Source of the DNA: Salvator merianae
Lineage: Eukaryota > Chordata > Lepidosauria > Squamata > Teiidae
Reading direction: 5' to 3'
DNA: 64,000 nucleotides
NCBI GenBank assembly: GCA_003586115.2
Contig: QVOM02000102.1
Span: 1,781,607-1,845,606 of the forward strand
A program made the position numbers and the translations under genes. The notes below the pieces were generated by a model that searched no databases, was not told where the DNA came from, and was given only the letters and a program-made list of their open reading frames with translations. Each line of letters starts with the position of its first letter. Within the stretch, counting starts at the first letter, position 1. Positions 24,711 to 35,774 of this stretch are shown in pieces.

Positions 24711-24904
24711 AAATACCCCCAAATCCCCAAAACCAAAAAAACAAATGTAGTCTAAGTTGAGCTTGATTTCAAAGGTAAGGGAAGAACCAGCCTCTGTTTG
24801 TTGTGTTGTTGTTGATGATAATCCTCAGGCTTCTAGGTCAACATGCTTTAAAATAAGAGAGGGAGAGAAAGAAAGCCTCATTATCATCTCACTTACCTGG
24901 AAAA

Positions 24905-25304
24905 ATAAAGGTAGACTGGACCATGCAGCATGGAAATCATCTGCACTGTGGGGTCCTAGGCTAGAATATCAGCAGGTTAGCAGCATTCACACTGCAAATA
25001 CTGATATTCTGCTCCAGAACTATGCCATGAAAGCAACTGGGAAGCATCTAGCCACTGCCGTGGTGACTGGCAGCATCACAGATTGCACAGGTGCAGCTGC
25101 AGTGCACTGCATGTCCATGTATTTGCACCTGCTTGCAGGTGGGAATACACTTGACCGGGAGTAGGATAGTTGCTCCCAGACAAGTTGTGGAGTACAATTT
25201 TAGTGCTCCATAGCTAGCCATGATCATGTGGGCCCTTGCATGGTGAGGACACACTTAGCTAGTGACCATCATTGTTGCTCATTAGCTTAAAGTATGAAAA
25301 GGCC
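24905..25304 (+). mobile_element. Palindromic-family copy, right end clear
   Basis: The right end 'aaagtatgaaaaggcc' is preceded by an imperfect hairpin 'tagctagtgac...gctcattagct' (about 25256-25287), as in the copies at 20648 and 38081. The interior includes 'ccatgaaagcaactgggaagc' and 'gccatgatcatgtgggccc'. The left end was not found. Confidence 0.55.
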
Positions 25305-25317
25305 CAAAGAGGATGCA

Positions 25318-25495
25318 GGAATGGCTGTAGTCAATAGTATAGTAACTGCCTGGAAAGTAAAAGGTCACAGGTTTGATCCCTGGAATCTCCATGGAAGAAA
25401 GTAATGGCAAATCACTTCTGTAAAAGCCAAGAAAAATGCATGGGTATGTTCACGGAGTCACCAGAAACTGACTCTAGCCTAATGGTTTTGAATAA
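25318..25495 (+). mobile_element. tRNA-derived SINE, second type
   Basis: It contains 'taactgcctggaaagtaaaaggtcacaggtttgatccctgg'. The 'ggtttgatccc' word is a B-box and the upstream part an eroded A-box region. The body 'aatggcaaatcacttctg' continues to about 25495. It differs in sequence from the SINE at 24431. Confidence 0.65.
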
Positions 25496-27049
25496 TGTAG
25501 CACTTTGGAAAATGATGCTCTTTTTCCTGAGCTAACAAAACAAAATAAATTAGAGATGTGTTCCCCTACATTTTCCTTTCATTTATACCATTTTAATTTT
25601 AGTCACAAAATGAAAGTCATTCTATCAGCAGTCTCCCACCAAATGGGACAAGAGATAGTAGGGAGGAATGTAGCTCTAATGCCTTTGATCTTTGTGAGCC
25701 ACGATGATGGTGATTGGCTTGCACTAGGATGATGGTCATTTGTTGTCAATAGTATTCTTTGATAATTTATCCTCTTGCTTCCTCATACTGCTGAAGGCAA
25801 ATCAAGGGTTGTATGCAAGACAAATGATAAGGAATGAATGAGGTATTCCTTTGCCGTTAAGACATAACTGAATGTGTAATGAAATCCAATTTTCTTGAAA
25901 TCTGTCTTGCCTTATTTAACGTGCTTAAAGAAAATACATCATAAATATAAACAGAGAAGAAGAAAAGATTAATTCTGCTATGAATAATAGACAGTAAGCC
26001 TATTCCCAGGAGTGCTGAACGAAAACTTACTCCCTCTATATTAAAGGGGTTTTGTTGTTACTATGGCCATTGTTTCTCAGACAGTCTTCAATTAGAGACT
26101 CAACACTTGAGCAAATTTCACTTTGCGGCTTTTGTTCCCTAAACTAGATAAACATAAAGTGGCAATATCTTGAGTCTGTGACAAATGAGAAATAAAATAA
26201 ATAAAAAAAATTGAGAGCTTCTGCAGTAGATGAGACATAGCAAAATGCAAACATCCTTAAGATGGCAGCAACAATCAAAAATTATTGCCAAGACACTGCT
26301 ATCTCAAAATGCACGGTGGTGGGAGGGATGAAAGAACAAATTCTTCCCAAGTTCCTTCTTTAATCCTCCATTTTCTGCTCAGCAGAATCATATTCATAGC
26401 TAGATTATTCATTATTAAGAGCTTATTTCAGATCAAAACCTGTATGTCAGTAGATTAGGACATGGAGGAAGATTAGCGTTTCACTGTAGGTGGTGGGAAT
26501 AGGTTTTTTATCTTATCATTTGCATGGACTTTCATGGTTTTTGATCATAATTATTAATTCTGCCAGCAGACTTTTGCATAAGGATTAAAATGCAGATAGG
26601 TGTCATTTAAATAATGTAGTCAAGCTGAACGTGAGTTTTAGTGATGGGCAAATCCTCTGTTTTATGACAGTCAATTTCATTTTTGGAGATAGAAGAAATG
26701 ACGTTTTGTTGCTTTCTGGAAATTTAGAAATGTTTATTTTCCTAAGTCTGCAACAGGACTTAGCACTATTCTTTCCCTTGAACTTTTTCAAATTTACAAG
26801 CAGAGTAATCTTGCTACTCGGTCTTGCCCAGCTACTACTAACCTAGAGAGGCAGGTGATTTGCAATACTGTTTAAGGGTAGCGAGTTGTCATCTGGTCAG
26901 GTTATTATTATTTGCGCCAGCATACTGAAAAGGTATAACTGGTTTGTTTTTTCCTAAGGTATCTCCCTTCTCTTCCCACAAATTAACCAATTATAATAGA
27001 ATACAATCCATAATTTAGAACTACTTAGAGCATTCTCTGGTTCTTTCTG
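25496..27049. other. Unassigned AT-rich sequence
   Basis: No recognised gene or named repeat. Confidence 0.5.
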
Positions 27050-27178
27050 CACTAATCTTATTCTGGGTTGTATAAGGAATAAGAGCCTGACGTTCATGTG
27101 CTAGTGCAGACTATGCCTGCCTACACCAGCATATGGATGGCAGCCCCCTATTCCAGGATATAATCCATAATAAGGCCC
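27050..27178 (+). mobile_element. Small diverged MITE-like element
   Basis: The left side 'tttctgcactaatcttattctgg' and right side 'ctattccaggatataatccataataaggcc' form weak inverted repeats. The words 'cctattctaggttatattctggaataaggcc' near 23360 resemble its right end. No target duplication was found. Confidence 0.4.
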
Positions 27179-27186
27179 AGTAGTAA

Positions 27187-27227
<41 letters not shown>

Positions 27228-27228
27228 A
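27187..27228. repeat. (TAC)n microsatellite
   Basis: A trinucleotide ACT/TAC array. The poly-serine frame on the minus strand is an artefact. Confidence 0.95.
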
Positions 27229-28370
27229 TATAAACTTTATAATATAAAGTCCTAAACGCTTTGGAAGTGTCTGGCGTGTGAAAAATTATGAAAGCACGCA
27301 TTGTGATCTCATTTGCTGTGTTTACTGCTGTTTTTAAATACATAATAATATAAACTTGCTCAAATTCTTGAGAGTGGAGACTTAACTTTAACTTTTAATA
27401 GATGCAGAAGTGAAGTTTACTTTACAATTTGCTTACTCTTCCACACAGTGCACGAGAAAGTTATAGTTTAGCATTGTTAGTACAGCTAGAAGCAATTTAG
27501 ATGGGCAGGTATCATCATACTGACAGGCAGCTGAATCCTTGTCACAGTCTTCTCCCATTGCCCAAGAACATTCAACATGACACATACTGTTTCTCAGATA
27601 ATTCTCCTTGAAGAAAAAACTGGAAGAAAGTTTGGCTTGGTGCATGTTTAGAGGTAAAAATCAGCCCCATCCTACATATTGTATATATTGCATATACACT
27701 TCATAGCAGTGTAATAAGTAATGCATTTGAGATTAACTTCTAATTACAGGGCACACATTTTGTATTCAGCTTGTGTTTGAACAGTATGCAGTAAGCAGAT
27801 AACGGACCATTCAAGGAATCAGCACTAAAGGTAATTTGTGGCTTCCTCACATCCAAGGTACTGTTTTATATTGTGATGCAGACTGAAATTCTCCTTTTGC
27901 AGGGTTTGCTCTCTCGTCCTCCAGTTTTTTAAACATGCCGTTGGCATTCTTTAACATTCTTCCAGCTCTAGTGAGAATTCAATACAGCTCTGAAAAGGCT
28001 ATAGTGCATTTTATTTCATTGTACTCTTCAGTACCTTTTATAACAGGTTAACTGTTTGTTTTGCCCACTAGGTTTATGAGTTTCAGCCACTGCATGGAGA
28101 TAATTGCAGATTGACTAATAAATAAAGATACCATTAATGGACAGTTGCTTTAAGTTGCTTCGATCCAGGTTCTAAAACAAAAGTCTTACTTGTTAGAAGA
28201 CTGTTGAGTTATACTATGTAGGTAATAAATGCTTATGTTTGTTTATTTGTATGCTTTAAGAGAAGCCAGCTTCCCACTATGATTAAGAAGTGGTCTAGGA
28301 AGGGACAAGAAAATGCTTCTATGCACAGTGAATAATTTAAGCTTGGACTTATTCCACCATGTGGATGCAA
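27229..28370. other. Unassigned sequence
   Basis: No recognised gene or named repeat. Confidence 0.5.
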
Positions 28371-28840
28371 AGGTCTTTTTTGCATTTACCTTGTGAAGTG
28401 ATCCAGGCTGTTCGCTGGACTGCTCTGTCTGCACCCAGCCAACACAGCAGCTCACCTGGAGTTGTCTAAGCCTTCCCTGGAGCAATCCAGCAATCCAACT
28501 GAAAAGCAGCCCACAGGCTGACTAGCAGTGTCTGGATTGCTCATGGGACAGCTGATCCACATCTTTGTCTGGGTCCTGTGCAGCAAGGAGATGTGCATTG
28601 CATGACTGCAACTGTGCAGTCATTTGCAGCTTCTGGATCACCATTGCAACATCCAACCACACACCAGATGCTAGTTTGGACTTTGCCATGGCAATCTGGC
28701 CAGCCATTCATACTGACAGCACTGCTGGCCAGGTGTGGGGCTAGTCCAACACACGCAGTGCAAATGGCTGCCACTGCACTTCAAACTTACCAGCTTGGTA
28801 TAGTATTATTATACCTTATCAGTTGGGCACAAACTTAAGC
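28371..28840 (+). mobile_element. Diverged palindromic-family copy
   Basis: The left end 'ggtcttttttgcatttacc' resembles the family terminus. The interior has 'gcaatctggccagcc', 'catgactgcaactgtgcag' and 'tgcaatgg' palindromic words. The right end is uncertain. Non-coding. Confidence 0.45.
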
Positions 28841-28887
28841 CCCAACTAGATGGGTAGAGAAGTATTATAGTCCTGTCTTCAAATCAA

Positions 28888-29345
28888 TGGGCCTTTTTGC
28901 TTTTACCTGGTATTGATGAGCAAGCAAATCACTGGAAATCTGCATCCAACTTGTGAGCTACTGCAGTGTTCCTGAAGTGTTCTGAGCCTTCCCCAGTCCT
29001 GTCCAGCTGTGGACAGGTTAAAAGTTGTCCACAAGCATTCCCACAACAGCAGAAATGGTCCAGGAGTGGTGCTTCCATACCACTTCCAATGTTGTGAGGC
29101 CAAGGGGTAGATCTGCCTCTGGGGTCAAATAACTAGGTCCAGACCCTGAGATATTAGATCCAGACCCTGGGCTTGGACCCTGCAAATGGTAGGTGAGGAC
29201 CCTGCAAATGGTGGGTGTGAACCCAGCAACGCTAGGTCTGGACCCTGTGATAATAATTCTGGACCTCGCACATTGGATGCAATGTTGAAGTGATATGTGC
29301 ATCACTCAGTTGCAGATGGGTGGAACTTCTTGAAGAAGGATGGAT
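28888..29345 (+). mobile_element. Possible palindromic-family copy with tandem GGACCCTG words
   Basis: The left end 'GGGCCTTTTTGCTTTTACC' fits the family. At 29110-29270 is a short degenerate tandem with a unit near 'ctggaccctg(c/t)aaatggtaggtg'. The right end was not located. Confidence 0.4.
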
Positions 29346-29452
29346 CACAAGGAGTGGACCATCCACATTGCTTGCACTATAGGACAAGAACAGAGGAGTT
29401 CCAGGCTCAGAATGTTAATGGACCTAACCATGCTTGATCTGGATCAGACTAG

Positions 29453-29874
29453 GGAACTTTCTGCACTTTCCACCATGGAATGTTTGTAAGTGAACATTTC
29501 ATGGTGGAACAGACCTCGCAGTGTGACAGCTATTCTCCCTGCAAGGGCTGGAACATCCTGGTAATAGGCTACCAACACTCACAGTATGAATGCTGGCAGC
29601 TCACACCATGACAGCAGCTGGGAAAACATTCTGCCGCTACCATGGCGACCTGGGATGTGGCACGACTGCACAGTTGCAGCCGTGCCATTCAGTGTTCACA
29701 TCTGGAAGCAGGTGCAAATGTGTACCAGGAGCAGTCCAGCTGCTCCTGATACAGTAGTGTTGAAGAGCAAGTAGCGATGGGGAGTGGCTGTAGTCCACTT
29801 CTGATCACGGGGGCCTCCACAAAGTGTGGATTACGTTATCATTCTATTCCACTAAGGTCCGTGTAAATTCAGCC
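29453..29874 (+). mobile_element. Palindromic-family copy with left subterminal hairpin
   Basis: The left end is 'GGAACTTTCTGCACTTTCC' and the right end 'gtgtaaattcagcc'. Immediately inside the left end a 17-bp stem pairs 29468-29484 with 29493-29509 at 16 of 17 positions, around 'ccaccatggaatg'. No exact target duplication was found. The internal words 'ccatggcgacctggga' recur in the 35775 copy. Confidence 0.6.
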
Positions 29875-30424
29875 AAGGTATCTAAACAGTCCATGAAGCA
29901 TCCCTTGCCTATTCTGAAGGCACTTGTAAAATATATTTTGTAAAAATGCTTCATACTACTCTGCATACTTTAAAGTGTGCACTGAAATCTTCCTGAGAAT
30001 GGGGATTCTTTGCTAAACTGGCCCCAAAGGAAGAGGTAATATTCACTGCTTCTCACTTCCCCATAAAATCTCCTTTGGGAAGGATGCCTTCACTCACATT
30101 CAGCATAGGGCTGGGGAGACTGGCAAAGTCACTGCCTCTTTCCCCAGCGTCATTTTCCTTTCTCCTTGTTACTACCCCCCACCCCCCAAAACAGCTTCCA
30201 TTCACTCCATAAAAAGCAAAGGTAGCTTCCTAAGCTTCTTTGAGATGCTGTAGCTTCAATGTGTCTAACAGCAGAGAATGCTGCACACAGGAGCTCTGGG
30301 AAAAGAGAAGAAGATTTGTCTGCATACTCAATCACAATCATATGCTTCATGGGTAAACAAAGGTGGAATGGCAAAGAAAGCAGGTTGCTCTTCCCTGACT
30401 AATGTAGCGCAGATAGCCAGAAAC
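29875..30424. other. Unassigned sequence
   Basis: No recognised gene. A C-rich stretch with A's lies at about 30175-30190. Confidence 0.5.
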
Positions 30425-30665
30425 GTTTATTTGCTTACTTTTGACATTTCTAGCCTGCCTTTCCCCTAAAGACACAAAGGCAGTGCATACCTTTCTTCTC
30501 TCCATTTTTATCTTTAAAACAACTCTCTGAGGTAGGTTAGGCTGAAAGGGTAGTGAATGGTCCAAGGCCATCTTCTGAGTTTCCATGGCCAAGTGCGGTT
30601 TCAGATCTAAGGACTCATAATTTTAGCCAGGTACTCTAGCCATGATACTACTACATGACACTGCC
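30425..30665 (-). mobile_element. tRNA-derived SINE, reverse orientation
   Basis: On the plus strand it reads as a SINE backwards. The tail side is 'tagcctgcctttcccctaaag', the body 'aacaactctctgaggtaggttaggctgaaagg', then 'tggtccaaggccatcttctgag'. The decayed tRNA-like head is 'gtgcggtttcagatct...actctagccatgatac'. The same family appears forward at 43288 and reverse at 58755 and 22735. Confidence 0.7.
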
Positions 30666-30737
30666 ATACTACTCTGTGTTCAGAAAGGCCCAACAACCAT
30701 TCCCAGAGCTGTCAGAAGAGGCCTACAGGTAAGGTTT

Positions 30738-30745
30738 CTTGGCAA
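30738..30745 (+). repeat. Target-site duplication, left (CTTGGCAA)
   Basis: Exact 8-bp partner of 31131-31138, flanking the hAT-like MITE. Confidence 0.85.
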
Positions 30746-31130
30746 CAGTGGGGTAGCTACATGTTCCGCCACCCGGGGCGGACCAAACGGCGGCAGCTGA
30801 GCAGGGCGCCCTGCCCTGCAGGACGCCCCGCCCTGGAGCTGCCTACTCCTGCTGCCGCCGTGATGATGGCCGCGCGCGCGCACGCCAGCAGGCACGGCGA
30901 GCGAGCGAGCGGCGAGCGAGCGGCGGGCGGGGCGAGCGAGGTGAGCGAGCGGCGGGCGGGGCGAGCGAGCGGCGGGTGGGGCGAGCAAGCGGCGGACGTA
31001 CCGGTAAGCCGACTAAAGGCAAACCGGATGCAGGGTGGGCGGGAGGGCCCAAGTCAAAGGCGGGCGCCGCCCCCAACAAGGCGCCACCCAGTGCGCACTG
31101 CCACCCGCGCCCCCCCTTGCTACGCCAGTG
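30746..31130 (+). mobile_element. CpG-rich hAT MITE, 385 bp
   Basis: The ends are 'CAGTGGGGTAGCTA' on the left and 'TTGCTACGCCAGTG' on the right, an imperfect inverted repeat of the CAGTGGCGTAGC type that is widespread among hAT elements. An exact 8-bp duplication CTTGGCAA flanks it, as expected for hAT transposition. The interior is very GC- and CpG-rich, with a degenerate array of 'gcgagcgagcggcgggcggg' words at about 30896-30985. The arginine/alanine-rich open frames on both strands (up to 135 codons) come from this composition and have no recognisable domain. It could be mistaken for a CpG-island promoter. Confidence 0.85.
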
Positions 31131-31138
31131 CTTGGCAA
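31131..31138 (+). repeat. Target-site duplication, right (CTTGGCAA)
   Basis: Exact partner of 30738-30745. Confidence 0.85.
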
Positions 31139-31212
31139 GTGGATAGGCCAAGAAGCAGGACAGGGTAGGCCGCTTGTAAACGCACCAGCCCAGGAATATC
31201 CATTCAATTTAA

Positions 31213-31380
31213 TTCATTCAATTCATATGTATACTGTCTTTCCAAAATAAGATGCTCAAGGTGGTTTACAACAAAAACGAAGAAATGACATAGTATAACA
31301 ACATAAAATAATCACATTACTATATAAATAATGATAATTAACAGTACATCATCATTATAAATTAATTACTGAAAAAGATT
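31213..31380 (-). repeat. Dispersed repeat fragment ('ggtggtttacaac' type)
   Basis: The words 'catatgtatactgtctttcc' and 'gctcaaggtggtttacaacaaaaac' are followed by A/T-rich sequence. Same family as 11640 and 50700. Confidence 0.5.
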
Positions 31381-32107
31381 TTTAAAAAGATGGTACAGCC
31401 AAGCCCCAAACAGCCTTCTTCTTATAGCCATGGTCCTGGGAGTTGATGTAATCAGCAAGTGGAGAGTCAGAGCAGAGCTTTACTGGGAAATTCATGAGTC
31501 AGGCCTGGCCTTATTCCCCTCTGGGAGTGTAGGTCAGAATTTGTGTGGGCCAACCAAAGTGGCAACAGCAGCCACTTGAGCTTGAGTTTTTGCTGCAGAA
31601 TTAACTCCTCCTTGGTGCAGATGGTGCTGCCAGGCCCAAAGCAACTTCCATCTTATAATCCTGGTCCTGGAAGCTGATGAAGGTGGAGAACCTCAAACCA
31701 GGCACATCCAGATGCTTGGGCCTTTGGTCTAGGGTCTGCAGGGGGTGGTTCAGCCAAAGATATTAAAACAAGGCAAGAAAAAAATAATAAGCTACTCCAT
31801 TTGTAGTAAGAGTTAGATCTGAATGACATGAGTTATCTTCAAGATCTTTGAACATGGCCTAGGAAAATGGAAAAATGTTTGACATGGCAGTTTCTGGGAA
31901 TCAGCAAAGAGGTGGGAGCCAGTGTACCTTCCCTGGTCACTGGGAAAGGAAGGCCCTGACTATTGTCTTCGTTTAATACCACAAAGTACATGAGAGATAG
32001 CAACCTCAGACTCTTACACAGGGAAAACAAATGGATTGCATGGACATGCTTTGCAATGTATATCATAACTAGCAATTTCTTGTCAAGATAAACACAGATC
32101 AAATTTT
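31381..32107. other. Unassigned sequence
   Basis: No recognised gene. The phrase 'atagccatggtcctgggagttgatg' near 31425 recurs in altered form near 31657 ('ataatcctggtcctggaagctgatg'), a local duplication about 230 bp apart. Confidence 0.45.
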
Positions 32108-32221
32108 AGAAGAAGAAGAAGAAGAAGAAGAAGAAGAAGAAGAAGAAGAAGAAGAAGAAGAAGAAGAAGAAGAAGGGGAGGAGGAGGAGGAGGAGGAGGA
32201 GGAGGAGGAGGAGGAGGAGGA
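32108..32221. repeat. (GAA)n(GGA)n microsatellite
   Basis: About 67 bases of GAA pass into about 46 bases of GGA, all purine on the plus strand. The minus-strand frames rich in serine, leucine or proline are repeat artefacts. Confidence 0.95.
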
Positions 32222-32421
32222 AAGAATTCTGCAGAAACACTCAGAAGAACCTTTAACAGCCCTGCTACAACTTGGGAGACCACTGTTAACAGTCTTGGCC
32301 TCTGAAGCTGGGCCAGGCTGAGCCATGGCAATGAGGTCAACCATGGTGTGTACCACAGTCTGCCACTCTGGTTTTGGCCCACATCACAGGCACTTTAACA
32401 GGCACCTCCTAAGGTAGGTGG

Positions 32422-32560
32422 AGTTGAAACCTGTGTTATCTGTGTTATGCAGCAAAGGCACCTTAAGTGAGTTCATTTTCCATTATTCCCAATGGAGGCC
32501 AGCTGTCTTGAGGGCCTGATTAAGGTGCCTTCTTTGCATAATGGAGATGAAGCCTAAAAC
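32422..32560 (+). mobile_element. Small MITE, copy 1 ('gcagcaaaggcacctta' family)
   Basis: The left arm 'gttatgcagcaaaggcacctta' and right arm 'taaggtgccttctttgcataat' are inverted repeats around a core 'ttccattattcccaatggag'. The same architecture occurs at 49744-49871. Non-coding. Confidence 0.7.
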
Positions 32561-33029
32561 CACCAAATATATTTACTATTAATAATTAATTTGCCTTACA
32601 TATCAACATTTTTGTTTGTGAATGTTTTCAAGGTCTCTTGGAAGAAGAAAAGGTTTTATATAAAAGGTTTTATATAAAATAACATTTTTGCCTTCAATCT
32701 GAAATATTGATTCAGAATTCTAAACTAAAGCACCACATGGCATTTGATCAAAATATGCTATAAATTTTCCCACTCCTACAAATCTGTTCAGCTCTTTAAT
32801 CAGCTTTCTGAGGTTCTACTCCATATTCTGCTATTTGAGCCATCATAGTCCTGTCCACAGTACATGGATGTTTCCAGCCCACATAGTGCAGTCTTATGAG
32901 TGCATCCCATGCTGGAGCAAGCTAGCAGTAGCCCACTCTAAGGGTTGCCTGCATTTGTACAGCCCATTGTGGTCTACCCCCAGCTGCCAGCTTCAAAAGC
33001 TGCACCCAGGCTTTGAAGCTGGCATGGAG
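32561..33029. other. Unassigned sequence
   Basis: Includes a short tandem duplication 'ggttttatataaaa' at about 32650-32680. No gene recognised. Confidence 0.5.
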
Positions 33030-33330
33030 CTTTCGATTGCCAGGAACTTTCATTCTTTGCCTTAGCAGTTGCCAGGTGGTCCATTTGGGTGGTGTACTGA
33101 CTTTTGATGCCACTTTCAGTGGTGGTTCCTGGAGTATTCTGGCCTGTGTTGGCCTGCTGTCTCTCTGCCCTTTGTGGTCTGGAGTATGGATACTGGTACA
33201 GTTGTGGACTTATGTAATGAGGTCTACAGTAGGACTGGGATAATGTGCCATTTTGATGCTGTAGCCTGGTCCATCACTTCATTCTATGTAGATGAAGTGG
33301 GCTAAGGGGGCAAGCTTAATGTATTCTACA
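33030..33330 (+). mobile_element. Diverged palindromic-family interior
   Basis: Blocks 'gccaggaactttcattctttgcc', 'gatgccactttcagtgg' and 'gtctacagtaggactggg' correspond to the cores at 12210, 15186 and 23050-23300. The ends are not visible. Confidence 0.45.
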
Positions 33331-33814
33331 AAAGATATGAAAAGCTGAGTCCTGAATCAGAATATATTCCAATCCAAGGCTCATGGCTCAACAGGAAGAC
33401 AAATCTTTTGTTTTAATGCTGACAAGATAGCAATAAACTATGGCAAAAAAGTTTTATTTTTCTTTTTAAGATAATTGATCCCCTCAGACCAAAATTGAAC
33501 CAAAGACAATTAGTAAAGAATTTTACAATAAATTCCCTTTCAAAAGTGTTGGAGAACCTGAGCCCAAATTTCCTCAAAGAAACCTTTCATTTCCTCCCCA
33601 ACTCTCTGAACCCTTGGAGAATTTTGGTACATCCTCTCCACTGTAGAATAGTTCAGGAACTATCCCTTCCCTCAGTTTTGGGGCCCTTGGTGTCTAGAAA
33701 TAAAAGTGAAATTCTAGTTCTGTGGATTTTTGCTGGCCAATTCAACAGATAAAAATAATTTTAAACGAATTTTAAATGTTTAGAAATGAAGTCAAAACCA
33801 GCAAGTAAGTACTT
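33331..33814. other. Unassigned sequence
   Basis: An 85-codon open frame at 33495-33752 lacks a recognisable domain. No named repeat. Confidence 0.45.
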
Positions 33815-34139
33815 TAGATATGTGCACGAACCTTAAAATTGTGGCCAAACCACACTTGGTTTTGTTTAAATTTGATCAGGCTCAAACTCCTTCAGATTAA
33901 ACCCAAATAGGTCCAACCCTGTTCATTTCCCCCAAAGAGCTTAAAAAGTCAATTTAAAGAGTAAAATATTGACAAAAACAAACAGCATCAGATTGAACCA
34001 GGTGGTTTGATCTATCCAGATGAGTCCTCCCAGGTTCTGTTCAAGATTGAATGGGTCCTCTGAGAAGGAGGTTCGAAATTGAGTTAGAACCACCCAGTTT
34101 CATTCAAACCTGTTTGTGAACACATTCAGCATGTCTCTA
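33815..34139 (+). mobile_element. hAT-like element, 325 bp (TAGAGATGTGCA family)
   Basis: The left end is 'TAGATATGTGCACGAACC' and the right end 'cattcagcatgtctcta'. The flanking octamers AAGTACTT and AAACATTT match at 5 of 8 positions, with all differences transitions, consistent with an old 8-bp duplication. The interior is rich in 'aaacc', 'gaacc' and 'ggttc' words. No coding. Confidence 0.6.
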
Positions 34140-35232
34140 AAACATTTCTTGATGATTTTTAACTTATTTTTCTCTTTGGCAGTTATGTGTGATTTCTAAG
34201 TCAACCTACATTTCCACAGTGTGAATGAAGGATAACTCTCTTCTTCTATAGTAGCAGCTTCATAGCAAACGACTTTGTGACAGAAATAACTTTGCCATAT
34301 ATCTGTCAGGTTTCTATTAATTCATAAAAGAGAAAATAGTCACACAATTCTAAATTCAGATTCTTTTTTCTACACAGAATTAATAAATATACCTTTGTCC
34401 CCTCCAGAAAAAAAGTGCCTGAACCAGCAGGAATCTAGAAGATAACAGTTACTTTAATTTCATTACTGAAAGATCAGGGTCACAACAACAGCAATTACCT
34501 GTAATTTCCCATTCTGGCAATTATATTATTATGAAAATGATCACTTGCTAACTGCACTAAAGCTTCTCGGGGCACTAAAGTGAATTCTTTTTTGCTTTAG
34601 CATGCTTGCTAATTGTGTCAGGTCTTTAGGGTAATGTGATTACTGCTGCTTTTGTTTCCATCTCAAAGCACACACTACTAGAAAAGAAAGGAAGAAAGAA
34701 ATGAAAATGAAAGAAAAAAAGAAAAGCTGAATGTGGGTCTTATGCAGCTTTTCAAGTACATGCTGTTCTGTGACAAACCTACTGGGAGGTGGCAGGATCT
34801 GTGCCTTTTTAAGAGCATTGAATATTTGAGGGTTTGGGATTTTTTTTTTGGTTGCCATTGGATTGTTCACCATTCCTGTGGTATAATGTCTTTAAATGAA
34901 TAATGTGAACTAAAACAGGCTTAGTGCTGACTGCAGCTTGTAATGGGTATGTGTGAGGGAGGGAGAGAGAGAGGAAAGAGAGAGAACAGGACAAAATGTC
35001 AAACTTGGTCCTTAATTGTATTGAACCACAATTTGATCTGCTTCATATTAACATGTGGCTTGGCACACTTAAAAGGCCCTGCCTCTCCCCTGTCTTGCCA
35101 TGTGAGCTGGTGTTGCAGAAAACTTTAACCAAAGAAACACTTCTCAGAAGGAGAAAGAGGAGACAGTTTGAGTTTTATGTTCTCCTGATAACACTGGGTC
35201 TTTGAAAAGGGCCAGCATTACCCTGCAATGGA
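34140..35232. other. Unassigned sequence
   Basis: No gene or named repeat. A-rich (GAAA)-like tract at about 34680-34725 and (GA)-rich tract at about 34955-34985. Confidence 0.5.
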
Positions 35233-35252
35233 TTTTTTTTTTTTTTTTTTTT
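35233..35252. repeat. Poly(T) run
   Basis: Twenty T. It may mark a reverse-oriented retroposon tail, but no body was recognised beside it. Confidence 0.9.
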
Positions 35253-35304
35253 AATATCTATTTAATATGGAATATTCAAATAGAGGACATATATATTAAA
35301 CTGA

Positions 35305-35519
35305 GGATGTGATCAGACACAACAACGACAAAAGCATCTCTGAGGAGGCTCAAAGACAGCTTTGAGGTGGGATTGTTCACACACCAGTCTGCCCCTTCCC
35401 TTTCTCATGAATGTTTGATGCTAGAAAAGGTGGATTAGAGAAGACTTGGGAACATGAGTGCCACACACTGTCTCTATGGGCATCTCCAAGTCACCCCTTT
35501 TGCTATATCTGAACACAGT
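35305..35519 (+). mobile_element. Small non-autonomous element, copy 2 ('catctctgaggaggctca' family)
   Basis: Related to 23545-23770 through 'catctctgaggaggctcaaag', 'aaaaggtggattagag' and 'gccacacactg'. The ends 'gatgtgatcagaca' and 'tatctgaacacagtc' are weak inverted repeats. It directly abuts the U2-like sequence at 35520. Confidence 0.65.
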
Positions 35520-35567
35520 CTAATAAGAACAGATACTACACCTGATCTTAGCCAAAAGGCCAAGATT
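35520..35567 (-). pseudogene. RNU2: 3'-truncated U2 snRNA pseudogene
   Basis: The minus strand carries 'TTGGCCTTTTGGCTAAGATC' followed by 'GGTGTAGTATCTGTTCTTAT'. This is the 5' part of vertebrate U2 spliceosomal RNA with a few substitutions. The branch-point-pairing GTAGTA is intact. Only about 48 nt of a roughly 190-nt RNA are present, and the 3' part is replaced by the element ending at 35519. It is not a functional U2 gene. 3'-truncated U2 pseudogenes are common retroposition products. Confidence 0.85.
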
Positions 35568-35769
35568 TTTGTTTAACAGGAGAAACTAAATTTCTAGAAT
35601 TTGGTGGGGTTTCGGGATAAGTGGCTCTCAGCAAGGTATGCGGAAATTCTTTGGAAGTGTCTTCAAAGTAGGGTTCATTACAAGGAAGGATTGACACATA
35701 CAGTTCAAATTCAATCAAGTGCACTTCTTTGGAAACTAAGCACATCCATGGTCAGTCTGCACAAACAGA

Positions 35770-35774
35770 CCATG
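35770..35774 (+). repeat. Target-site duplication CCATG, left
   Basis: Exact 5-bp partner of 36451-36455. Confidence 0.7.

Noticed and set aside
30761..31168. 135-codon arginine/alanine-rich open frame
   Set aside because: It results from the GC-rich repeat inside a MITE with target duplication; stop codons are rare in such composition.
32083..32382. Serine-, leucine- and proline-homopolymer proteins
   Set aside because: Translation of the GAA/GGA microsatellite in different frames.
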